In this document: piece by piece, positions 1 through 6,367 of the stretch
Layout of the letters: each line of letters opens with the position of its first letter
How positions within the stretch are numbered: position 1 is the stretch's first letter
NCBI GenBank assembly: GCA_027063545.1
Contig: JAMORN010000081.1
Coordinates: forward strand, 1-10,184
DNA length: 10,184 nt
Origin: JAMORN01 sp027063545 [NCBI: bacterium]
Lineage (GTDB): Bacteria; JAMORN01
Direction of reading: 5' to 3'
Position numbers and translations under genes: made by a program
Notes under the pieces: generated by a model
What the model was told of the DNA's origin: nothing
Database searches by the model: none
The model's input: only the letters and a program-made list of their open reading frames with translations

Positions 1-26
1 TTATTGAAGAAAAGATAGCTACTACT

Positions 27-1430
27 CTATTTCTCAAATATATCTTTATCGACTGATAAATCAACTTTTTCATAATACTCTCCTGAAAAGCAAGCAAAAC
101 AATAACTCTGCTTCTTTTCTTCTGCTACAACCTCTTTTAATCCCTCTAAAGAAAGATATTTTAAACTATCTACTTCCAAAAATTTTTCTATCTCATCTAT
201 CTTCATATTATGTGCTATTAATTCTTCTTTTGAAGGGAAATCCATACCAAAATAACATGGATATTTTATAGGCGGTGAACCTATTCTTAAATGAACCTCT
301 TTAGCACCTGCCTTTCTTAAAATCTTTGCTAATTTTTTTATAGTTGTTCCTCTCACTATAGAATCATCTATTAAAACCACTCTTTTACCCTCTATTACAT
401 GCTTTATGGGATTAAATTTTAACAATACCTTAAAGTCTCTTAAACTTTGATGTGGTTGTATGAAAGTTCTACCAACATAATGATTTCTTAATAAGCCCAT
501 TTCAAAAGGAATGCCACTTCTTTGAGAAAAACCTAATGCTATAGTATTTGCACTATCTGGTACTGGAATAACAATATCTGCATCAATAGGATCCTCTTCA
601 TATAGCTTTGCCCCTAATTTACGTCTGATTAAATCGCAATATTCTCCAAAAATTATTGAATCTGGTCTTGAAAAATATATTAATTCAAATACACAATAAG
701 CCTTTCTTGTGTTTTCTTCACTATATTTAATACTTTTAACACCTGAAGAATCTATAACAACCATCTCTCCCGGTTCAATATCCCTTATATATTCAGCACC
801 TACTATATCAAAAGCACATGTCTCACTTGCTACTATATATGAAGATTTTAATTTTCCTAAAGCTAAAGGTCTATACCCCCTAGGATCTCTAACAGCTATT
901 AATTTATCCTCTGTCATAAATATTATAGAAAACGCTCCCTGAAGTTTTTTTACAGCATCTATTATCATCTCTTCTATTGTAGACTTTTTACTCTTAGCAA
1001 TTAAATGAAGAACAACCTCACTATCTGAGGTTGACTGAAATATATGACCTTCTTCCTCCATTTCTATTCTTATCTTATGCGCATTAGGAATATTTCCATT
1101 ATGAACAACTGCTAATTGACCTTTTTTATAATTAATAACAATTGGTTGAATATTAGAAAAATTTGTTGTACTACCTGTTGTTGAATATCTATTGTGGCCT
1201 ATTGCAATATGCCCCTTTAATTCAGAGATTATCTGTTCATTAAAAACATCTTTAACTAAACCATGATTTTTATAATAATAGATCTTTTTACCATTAGAGC
1301 TCGCTATTCCTGCACTTTCTTGACCTCTATGTTGAAGAGCATAAAGCCCTAAAAAGACTAACTTTGAAGCTATATTGGAGCCGTAAACACCTACAACCCC
1401 ACAATACTCTTTTATAATATCACTACTCAT
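27..1430 (-). CDS. purF: Amidophosphoribosyltransferase (glutamine PRPP amidotransferase)
   Basis: Catalyses the first committed step of de novo purine synthesis in the cytoplasm, making 5-phosphoribosylamine from PRPP and glutamine. The 467-residue protein has the full family layout. A nine-residue propeptide precedes Cys10 (CGVVGVYG), the expected N-terminal nucleophile of the glutaminase domain, followed by RYSTTG (82-86), HNGN (110-113) and STSDSE (133-138). The phosphoribosyltransferase domain carries the PRPP loop VVLIDDSIVRGTT at 351-363. Cys246, Cys392, Cys444 and Cys447 sit where the [4Fe-4S] ligands of the Bacillus-type enzyme lie, so this is probably the oxygen-sensitive, propeptide-processed class. 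The ATG overlaps the stop of the upstream carbonic-anhydrase-like gene (ATGA), with GGGAG ten bases before it, which supports translational coupling and this start. It is last in the visible run; only 26 bases follow its TAG. Identity is very secure. Confidence 0.97.
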   Translation of the reverse strand: MSSDIIKEYCGVVGVYGSNIASKLVFLGLYALQHRGQESAGIASSNGKKIYYYKNHGLVKDVFNEQIISELKGHIAIGHNRYSTTGSTTNFSNIQPIVINYKKGQLAVVHNGNIPNAHKIRIEMEEEGHIFQSTSDSEVVLHLIAKSKKSTIEEMIIDAVKKLQGAFSIIFMTEDKLIAVRDPRGYRPLALGKLKSSYIVASETCAFDIVGAEYIRDIEPGEMVVIDSSGVKSIKYSEENTRKAYCVFELIYFSRPDSIIFGEYCDLIRRKLGAKLYEEDPIDADIVIPVPDSANTIALGFSQRSGIPFEMGLLRNHYVGRTFIQPHQSLRDFKVLLKFNPIKHVIEGKRVVLIDDSIVRGTTIKKLAKILRKAGAKEVHLRIGSPPIKYPCYFGMDFPSKEELIAHNMKIDEIEKFLEVDSLKYLSLEGLKEVVAEEKKQSYCFACFSGEYYEKVDLSVDKDIFEK

Positions 1431-1948
1431 ATATCAGCTACTCCCTTTTTATGTTCCTCTTTTAATTTAATATATTCTAAAGCATTTTCTTTTATTGTTT
1501 CTATTTCTTTAGATGTTAATTCTCTAATAACTCTTGCTGGTACTCCCATTATTAACACTCCAGATGGATATTTCTTATTTGGGGGTAGTACACTTCCTGC
1601 TGCAACCAAGCTATTACTTCCTATTTCAACATTGTCAAGAATTATTGCCCCATTTCCAATTAAACAATTATCTCCTATTCTGGCATTATGAACTATTACA
1701 TTATGACCTATTGTCGTATAACTTCCTATTCTAACCTCTCCTCCTGTTAATATATGAATAACACTATTATCTTGAACATTTGTCCCTTTTTCTATAAAAA
1801 TATTTCCAACATCTCCTCTTAAAACAGCCCCATACCAAATACTAACATCTTCTTCCAAAAAAACATTACCTATAATTGTAGCAGTTTTGGCAATAAAAAC
1901 ACCTTCTTTTGTTTTTGGTATCTTATTCCCTAATTTTAAAACTACCAT
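1427..1948 (-). CDS. Gamma-carbonic anhydrase family (left-handed beta-helix) protein
   Basis: A 173-residue hexapeptide-repeat protein of the YrdA/PaaY/CaiE gamma-carbonic anhydrase group. Repeated I/V-G-x-x motifs run from about residue 20 to 120 and should form a left-handed beta-helix, usually a trimer with metal at subunit interfaces. The three expected metal-binding histidines are present as His65 (SVIHI), His82 (IGHN) and His87 (VHN). So are the family residues Arg44/Asp46 (LRGD) and Gln59/Asp60 (NVQD). The C-terminal 35 residues form a charged helix, typical of the group. True carbonic anhydrase activity is unproven for many members, so the substrate is left open. The ATG lies seven bases after AAGGGAG and overlaps the upstream fumarase stop by 7 nt; its own stop overlaps the purF start. 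Both junctions suggest coupled translation in one operon. Confidence 0.93.
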   Translation of the reverse strand: MVVLKLGNKIPKTKEGVFIAKTATIIGNVFLEEDVSIWYGAVLRGDVGNIFIEKGTNVQDNSVIHILTGGEVRIGSYTTIGHNVIVHNARIGDNCLIGNGAIILDNVEIGSNSLVAAGSVLPPNKKYPSGVLIMGVPARVIRELTSKEIETIKENALEYIKLKEEHKKGVADI

Positions 1949-2466
1949 ATAGAATCTCCCTTAGAATCAATAGCTACTATTACTGGGAAATCTTCCACAT
2001 AAAGTAATCTTATAGCCTCTGGACCTAAGTCTTCATACATTATTACTTTACTTTCCTTTATTTTCTTAGATAAAAAAGCCCCTGCTCCCCCTATTGTTAT
2101 CAAATATAATCCATTATTTTTCTTTATAGCTTCTACTACTTCTATAGATCTTTTCCCTTTTCCAATAGTGGCTCTAACTCCCATATCATATAAAAAAGGA
2201 GCAAATCTATCCATTCTTGAACTAGTTGTAGGACCTGCTGAACCTATAACCTGATTTTCCTTTGAGGGAGTAGGCCCCATATAGTAAATAAAACTATTTT
2301 TAATCTCAAAATTGATATTTCTATTATTTTTAATATCCTCTACAAGCCTTTTATGTGCTTGATCTCTAGCTGATATCAAATAACCTGTCAATAAAACATA
2401 AACACCGGCAGAAAGGTCTAAAAATTTATCAAAATCTCTTTCAATATTTAATTTTATTACTTCCAT
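1942..2466 (-). CDS. Class I fumarate hydratase beta subunit (C-terminal domain), FumB/TtdB type
   Basis: The small subunit of a two-subunit, Fe-S-dependent fumarase, which hydrates fumarate to malate with the alpha subunit encoded just upstream. The 174-residue length fits a stand-alone beta subunit. Family motifs in order are LLTGYLISARDQAHKRL (25-41), YYMGPTPSK (61-69), GSAGPTTSSRMDRF (75-88), IGKGKRS (101-107), TIGGAGAF (124-131) and EDLGPEAIRLLYVEDFPVIV (145-164). The alternative is L(+)-tartrate dehydratase beta, which shares this fold and cannot be excluded by eye; genes of this pair also carry inconsistent symbols, so none is given. It starts 24 nt after the alpha stop with an AGAG-type ribosome site about nine bases upstream, and its TAG overlaps the start of the next gene by 7 nt. 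Confidence 0.93.
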   Translation of the reverse strand: MEVIKLNIERDFDKFLDLSAGVYVLLTGYLISARDQAHKRLVEDIKNNRNINFEIKNSFIYYMGPTPSKENQVIGSAGPTTSSRMDRFAPFLYDMGVRATIGKGKRSIEVVEAIKKNNGLYLITIGGAGAFLSKKIKESKVIMYEDLGPEAIRLLYVEDFPVIVAIDSKGDSIW

Positions 2467-2490
2467 AGTATAAAAATCTCTTTTGTTTAG

Positions 2491-3354
2491 TTAAAAATTA
2501 ATAATTGTATGCCTTACACTATGGCAATTAAAATTAACAGCCACAGATAAACTGGCTATATGGGAAGCATATGTTTCTATAAATACATCAATTACTGTTG
2601 GATATCCTCCAACTCCCATAGGACCTATATCCAACTCATTTAATTTTTCTATTAATTCTATTTCTTTATCTCTATAAAACTCAATTTTATTTCTTTCTCC
2701 TATATTTCTAAATAAAGCTTCTTTAGCCATCAACATTGCTTTTTCTGCTGTTCCTCCTATACCAATACCAACAATAACTGGAGGACAAGAATTTATAGCT
2801 TTATTTTTCACAACATCTATTATAAAATCTTCTATATCTTCCCAAGATGAAGTAGGTGTAAACATTTTAAAAACAGCTGTATTCTCACTTCCTGCACCTT
2901 TTAACATAATCTTTATAGTCAGCCCTTTGCTCTCACTATTGAATTTATAATAGAAAATAGCAGGGGTATTATCTCTTGTATTAACTCTATTAATAGGGTC
3001 TTTAACAACAGATTTTCTTAAATGACATTCTATATAAGCTTCTTTTACTGATTGATTTAATACATCTTCTATATTAAAATCTATATATACATCCTTCCCT
3101 ATTTCTATAAAAAATAAAACAATCCCTGTATCCTGACATAAGGGGATTCTTTCACTTTCAGCTATTTTATAATTCTCTATTAATATCTCTATAACCTTTT
3201 TTGATAATCCAGAAGTTCTACCTAGAATGTTATTGAAATAATCTTTTATATCTTGTGGTAACTCTGTTGCTATTCTACAAATTTCTTCTTTAATTTTTTC
3301 TTTCAAAAAATATTTATCTATATACTTACTCATAATGAAAAAATAAAAAAACAT
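2491..3354 (-). CDS. Class I fumarate hydratase alpha subunit (N-terminal domain), FumA/TtdA type
   Basis: Catalytic Fe-S subunit of the two-subunit class I fumarase (or, less likely, tartrate dehydratase). The three cysteines expected to bind the [4Fe-4S] cluster are visible: Cys73 in PLCQDTG, Cys190 in SCPPVIVGIGIGGTAEK and Cys277 in NCHSVRH. GSENTAVFKMF (155-165) and GPMGVGG (244-250) are further family signatures. Such enzymes are oxygen-sensitive and common in anaerobes. It leads the run that continues to the beta subunit, the gamma-carbonic anhydrase homologue and purF. The start is uncertain. The upstream ATG given here (3354) has GGAAA nine bases before it but adds an unusual hydrophobic MFFYFFI. 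An internal ATG at 3333 (MSKYIDKYF) gives a more family-like N-terminus but has no visible ribosome site. The protein is otherwise complete. Confidence 0.94.
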   Translation of the reverse strand: MFFYFFIMSKYIDKYFLKEKIKEEICRIATELPQDIKDYFNNILGRTSGLSKKVIEILIENYKIAESERIPLCQDTGIVLFFIEIGKDVYIDFNIEDVLNQSVKEAYIECHLRKSVVKDPINRVNTRDNTPAIFYYKFNSESKGLTIKIMLKGAGSENTAVFKMFTPTSSWEDIEDFIIDVVKNKAINSCPPVIVGIGIGGTAEKAMLMAKEALFRNIGERNKIEFYRDKEIELIEKLNELDIGPMGVGGYPTVIDVFIETYASHIASLSVAVNFNCHSVRHTIINF

Positions 3355-3444
3355 AACTTATATTTCCAATAATTTATTTTTTGGGGTATTGTATTTTAAA
3401 ATTTATTTTTATTCTACAAAAACAATAAAAACAAGGAGGAACGC
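3355..3444. promoter_or_regulatory. Divergent intergenic region, probable promoters for the fumarase run and the plus-strand barrel gene
   Basis: This 90-bp AT-rich stretch lies between divergently transcribed genes and must hold the start signals for at least the plus-strand gene. A weak plus-strand candidate is TTGTAT (3389-3394), with TATTCT (3410-3415) or TTCTAC (3412-3417) as the -10 element; neither matches the consensus well. On the minus strand several A/T-only hexamers could serve and none stands out. AAGGAGG at 3433-3439, five bases before the plus-strand ATG, is a strong ribosome site. No convincing operator palindrome or riboswitch was seen. The assignment rests on gene orientation, not on motif strength. 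Confidence 0.4.
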
Positions 3445-3924
3445 ATGAAAAAATATACCTTACTTTTCATAATACTACCTATTTTAATGTTTAGTACTAT
3501 AAGTATTAAAGCTCAAAATTTAGGTTTTGGATTTAAAGTAATTCCTCAACTATGGGGAGATCCAGAAGGACAAATGATTAGAACTAAATTTATTGTAAAT
3601 CCCGATAATGATTTAGCTGTAGAATTAAGATTGGGTTTTAATGGAGATACCACATCAACTAATTTAGCTATGGGATTTTATTTATCAAAAGGTATTATCT
3701 TAAAAGAAGATTTTTCTCTTAATGGATTAGGCGGCATTGTTTATAAAAATTTCTGGGGTAATCAATTTATTTTAGAAGCAGGTGCTGAATTTGAATATTT
3801 TTTTGCGGATTATTTTAGTGTATCTGCAGAAGCACTATTATATTTTAATGTATCAAATACTATGTATGGTATAGGGGCTCACTCATTTGGGACTAGTGTA
3901 ACGTATTATATTATTCAGGAGTAA
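3445..3924 (+). CDS. Small outer-membrane beta-barrel-like protein, exported
   Basis: A 159-residue protein with no family I can name. Residues 1-24 form a classic Sec signal peptide: MKKY, a hydrophobic core LLFIILPILMF, then SIKA before a likely cleavage at A23-Q24. The rest alternates short amphipathic strands rich in Gly and aromatic residues (for example around 25-36, 57-65, 73-82, 92-103, 107-119, 123-134 and 147-157), as expected for a barrel of roughly eight strands in the outer membrane. There is no lipobox cysteine, so it is not a lipoprotein. The last strand ends VTYYIIQE, without the usual terminal aromatic residue. The start is firm, with AAGGAGG five bases upstream. It is the only plus-strand gene here and seems to be a single-gene transcript between a divergent run and a terminator. 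Cell-envelope role is inferred; function unknown. Confidence 0.85.
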   Translation: MKKYTLLFIILPILMFSTISIKAQNLGFGFKVIPQLWGDPEGQMIRTKFIVNPDNDLAVELRLGFNGDTTSTNLAMGFYLSKGIILKEDFSLNGLGGIVYKNFWGNQFILEAGAEFEYFFADYFSVSAEALLYFNVSNTMYGIGAHSFGTSVTYYIIQE

Positions 3925-3949
3925 AATCTAGTGTTATAAATTATTTATT

Positions 3950-3981
3950 AAATTCCCCTACTTTGAAGTAGGGGAATTTTT
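3950..3981. terminator. Bidirectional intrinsic terminator between convergent genes
   Basis: A perfect inverted repeat has left arm AAATTCCCCTACTT (3950-3963) and right arm AAGTAGGGGAATTT (3966-3979), separated by TG; a realistic fold opens the inner pairs into a loop of 4-8 bases. On the plus strand the stem runs into TTTTT (3977-3981) and then a T-rich stretch, ideal for ending the barrel gene transcript. On the minus strand it is followed by an A/T-rich stretch with a poorer T-run, so it may also end the DUF3109-side transcript. The final six codons and the stop of the minus-strand gene lie inside the hairpin. Confidence 0.9.
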
Positions 3982-4518
3982 GTCTTTATTTTTGTATAGA
4001 TCAAAATATTTCATAAATAATTGAAAACCTTCTTCGGAAAAGATCTCTTTTATAGGTTCTTTAAGAAAATCAACTAAATATATATCACTATTTAAAGCTA
4101 ATCTACACTCTCTATAAAAAACAAACTTTAAATATTTATTTCTATATGCCTCAATTATTCTTAAAGGAAATAATCTACATGATAAAGGCTTAGGAAAATC
4201 TATAACTCCTTCTTCATAGGCTCTTTGAAAAGCACATCTATATAAACCATTACTATCTCTTATTAAAAAGATACATTCTCCATATTTATCAACAAATGTA
4301 TAACATTTATCCCCAGAACATGTTATACCTTTATTAAACTCTACAATCCTTTTCTTTTCTTCTGGTAAAAATTCCAATATTTTATAATAAATGTTGTCCC
4401 ATAGAATAACTTCCTTTCTAAAAAGAGGAGCTCCTATACCATCTTCTCCACGACAGCAAAAACTATTACATCTATTATAATAACATGAAAATTTTATAGA
4501 AAAAATAGAAGTATCCAC
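3958..4518 (-). CDS. DUF3109 / YkgJ-like cysteine-cluster protein
   Basis: A 186-residue (from GTG) cysteine-rich protein matching the DUF3109 group as I remember it: an N-terminal CxxxxCxxxCC cluster (Cys12, Cys17, Cys21, Cys22), then GAPL (29-32), CIFL (82-85), YRCAFQRAYEEGVIDFPKPL (93-112) with Cys95, SCRLFPLRI (113-121) with Cys114, and Cys138. Cys67 and Cys72 are additional. The conserved cysteines suggest a bound metal (zinc or Fe-S), but no biochemical role is known to me. The only canonical start in frame is GTG at 4518, which has no close ribosome site. The in-frame codons upstream read FIKIDDIL, which fits the usual DUF3109 N-terminus, so the real protein may start at a non-canonical AUA at 4533 or 4539, next to the ftsY stop. 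It is last in the minus-strand run, and its C-terminus NSPTSK is encoded within the terminator hairpin. Confidence 0.85.
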   Translation of the reverse strand: MDTSIFSIKFSCYYNRCNSFCCRGEDGIGAPLFRKEVILWDNIYYKILEFLPEEKKRIVEFNKGITCSGDKCYTFVDKYGECIFLIRDSNGLYRCAFQRAYEEGVIDFPKPLSCRLFPLRIIEAYRNKYLKFVFYRECRLALNSDIYLVDFLKEPIKEIFSEEGFQLFMKYFDLYKNKDKNSPTSK

Positions 4519-4535
4519 TAAAATATCATCTATCT

Positions 4536-5432
4536 TTATAAATCCTTTGTAAATAAGTCCTCCACAAATTTTTCAGGATTAAATTCCTCTATATCTTCTA
4601 TTTTCTCTCCTGTTGTTATGTAATAAACAGGAACATTTAAAAATTCTTTTATAGAAAAAATAATTCCACCTCTAGCTGTACCATCTAGTTTTGTTAAAAT
4701 AATAGAAGTAACTCCTACTATATTACTAAAAACTTTTGCCTGTTCAATACCGTTTTTACCTGTTGTAGCATCTAATATTAATATAGTTTCATGAGGTAAA
4801 TCTGAAGAATGTTTTTTTAATACTCTCACAATCTTTTCCAATTCAGCCATTAAATACTTTTTATTATGAAGTCTTCCTGCTGTATCTATAATAACCACAT
4901 CAAAATTTTTAGATTTTGCTTTTTCATAAGCACTATAAGCTATAGCTGCTGGATCACTTCCTGGCATACCCTTCATCAATTCCACGTCTATCATTTCTGC
5001 CCATTTTTCAAGTTGTTCAATCGCTCCAGCTCTAAATGTATCAGCTGCAGCTATTAAAACTTTTTTCCCCTTATTTTTTAAAAGATTTGCCAATTTAGCT
5101 ATTGTTGTAGTTTTACCGACACCATTAACCCCAACTATTAAAATCACAAAAGGAGATTGGGTATTATCTATCTTTTCTATGAGAGGTGTTGTTTCATTAT
5201 ATAAAAGTTCTTGCAAATGCTTTTTTAATATATTCAAAAGTTCTTCTTTATCAACTTTTTTATCTATCTTTTCTTTTAATTCCTCTATTATTTTATCCAC
5301 CGTCTTTACAGAAATATCACTTTCTATTAAAAGTTCTTCTATTTCCCATAAATCCTCCTCTTCTATCTTTTCTTTTTTAAAAATACTTCTAATCTTAGAA
5401 AAACTATTTTTTATACCTTTAAATATAGCCAT
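4536..5432 (-). CDS. ftsY: Signal recognition particle receptor FtsY
   Basis: The SRP-family GTPase that docks SRP-bound ribosomes at the inner membrane for co-translational insertion of membrane proteins. At 298 residues it is the short form: a basic amphipathic start (MAIFKGIKNSFSKIRSIFKK) likely to contact the membrane, without the long acidic A domain of the E. coli protein. The N domain spans about 20-90. The G domain shows the P-loop GVNGVGKTTT (101-110), DTFRAGAIEQL (131-141), DTAGR (183-187), DATTGKNG (221-228), TKLDGTARGG (247-256) and the closing TGEKIEDIEEFNPEKFV (274-290). DTFRAGAIEQL and the closing motif point to FtsY and not Ffh, and no methionine-rich M domain is present. AAGGAG five bases before ATG fixes the start. 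It follows the HDOD gene by 12 nt, and its stop lies within the probable initiation region of the DUF3109 gene. Confidence 0.97.
   Translation of the reverse strand: MAIFKGIKNSFSKIRSIFKKEKIEEEDLWEIEELLIESDISVKTVDKIIEELKEKIDKKVDKEELLNILKKHLQELLYNETTPLIEKIDNTQSPFVILIVGVNGVGKTTTIAKLANLLKNKGKKVLIAAADTFRAGAIEQLEKWAEMIDVELMKGMPGSDPAAIAYSAYEKAKSKNFDVVIIDTAGRLHNKKYLMAELEKIVRVLKKHSSDLPHETILILDATTGKNGIEQAKVFSNIVGVTSIILTKLDGTARGGIIFSIKEFLNVPVYYITTGEKIEDIEEFNPEKFVEDLFTKDL
4543..4548 (-). promoter_or_regulatory. Candidate ribosome site for a non-canonical start of the DUF3109 gene
   Basis: AAAGGA on the minus strand lies inside the last codons of ftsY. It is 24 bases from the GTG at 4518, too far for normal initiation, but exactly nine bases from an in-frame ATA codon at 4533-4531. 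This spacing, with the family-like residues encoded between ATA and GTG, is the reason to suspect an upstream AUA start. A second purine stretch, GGAGGA (4558-4563), lies further upstream. Confidence 0.35.
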
Positions 5433-5444
5433 TTCATCTCCTTG

Positions 5445-6347
5445 TTAAACGCTATTTAATAGATTATTAAAATCTAAAATCTTTTCTTTTATATCGGATT
5501 CTTTATCTATTAAAAATTTTATATTAAAATTATATTCTTTGCTTATTCTTTCTATTATATTCTCTTTGCTTTCGTCAAAAACTTCTCCTTTAAACATATT
5601 AAAACCTAATTTATGAGAATAAAAATCTGCTATACTCACAATAAAAATGATTATTTTTTCTTTAGATATACAATCCTTTATCTCCTCAACAATTTTTTCT
5701 AGCTCTTTATATCCTTGATCCATACTCAATGCCTTACTAATAGTAGATGGCAACTTCCATGTTTTAGCTATTGCTTCCCCCACCATTGCTCCTGTTATTC
5801 CAAAAATTTCTAACTCCAGTTCCCTACATTCTATATAATTTTTACACTCGCCTAACCTTTCAACATACTCTTTATATTTATCCTTATATTTTCCATATAA
5901 AAATACCTTTCCTATATCATGAAGTAATGAACCTATATATCCCTCATCAGGTTCCAATTCCTTAAAAATTTCTGCATTTGTATTATATTGTAAAATCTCA
6001 CGGCAAATAACTGCAGAAGCCAAAGAATGAAGCCAAAAATTATTCTTATCATCTGTATAAGGTAAATCTATATCCATAAATTTTTTTAAACCTATAGATA
6101 TTAACATAGCAAATATTGCATTAAACCCTAGAAATAAAACAGCTTTTCTTACTGTTGTAATCTCTTCAGGTGGTGAATAAAAAGCTGAATTAGCTAGTTT
6201 TAATAATCTTATAGTAAAGCCTGGATCCTTTTCAATTAATGAAATTATTTTATCCGTATCAGGCTCTTCTTTTGATAATTCATTAAAAAGTAATGTTATA
6301 ATCTCAGGAAGAACCGGAAGATCTGAAATATTAAATTGGGTATCCAC
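5445..6347 (-). CDS. HDOD domain protein
   Basis: A stand-alone HDOD-domain protein of 300 residues. HDOD domains are HD-superfamily relatives, usually without proven hydrolase activity, found in bacterial signalling proteins. The family opening LPVLPEIITLLFNEL (10-24) is followed by ISLIEKDPGFTIRLLKLANS (35-54), FYSPPEEITTVRKAVLFLGF (56-75), WLHSLASAV (105-113) and GSLLHDIGKVFL (139-150). His107, His143 and Asp144 are retained. The later histidine usual in the G-x-x-H-x-x-V-G motif is replaced (GITGAMVG, 183-190), and the following HH pair is absent (ALSMDQ, 206-211), so metal-dependent catalysis is unlikely. The C-terminal 80 residues are lysine- and glutamate-rich helices of unknown role, and no output domain is fused. 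It starts with GTG, confirmed by AAGGAG five bases upstream, and lies 20 nt after the barrel gene and 12 nt before ftsY, so it is probably co-transcribed with both. Confidence 0.92.
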   Translation of the reverse strand: MDTQFNISDLPVLPEIITLLFNELSKEEPDTDKIISLIEKDPGFTIRLLKLANSAFYSPPEEITTVRKAVLFLGFNAIFAMLISIGLKKFMDIDLPYTDDKNNFWLHSLASAVICREILQYNTNAEIFKELEPDEGYIGSLLHDIGKVFLYGKYKDKYKEYVERLGECKNYIECRELELEIFGITGAMVGEAIAKTWKLPSTISKALSMDQGYKELEKIVEEIKDCISKEKIIIFIVSIADFYSHKLGFNMFKGEVFDESKENIIERISKEYNFNIKFLIDKESDIKEKILDFNNLLNSV

Positions 6348-6352
6348 AAATG

Positions 6353-6358
6353 CTCCTT
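6353..6358 (-). promoter_or_regulatory. Ribosome binding site fixing the GTG start of the HDOD gene
   Basis: AAGGAG on the minus strand, five bases upstream of the GTG at 6347. The same spacing and sequence precede ftsY, and AGGAGG at 7135-7140 has the same spacing for the barrel gene, so GTG is accepted as the true start here. Confidence 0.85.
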
Positions 6359-6367
6359 GTTTTTTTA

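Noticed and set aside
709-942. Plus-strand open frame opposite purF
   Set aside because: It lies wholly within the purF coding region, has no ribosome site and encodes a low-complexity composition typical of an antisense shadow. The same applies to plus-strand frames at 1534-1734, 4866-5057, 5179-5448, 5186-5380 and 5771-5965.
3389-3410. Short AT palindrome (TTTTAAAA) in the divergent intergenic region as an operator
   Set aside because: Such eight-base palindromes are expected by chance in sequence this AT-rich, and there is no second copy or longer symmetry.
4511-6347. Both the DUF3109 and HDOD genes begin GTG GAT AC (MDT)
   Set aside because: The similarity ends after three codons and the upstream sequences differ, so it is taken as chance and not a duplicated start region.
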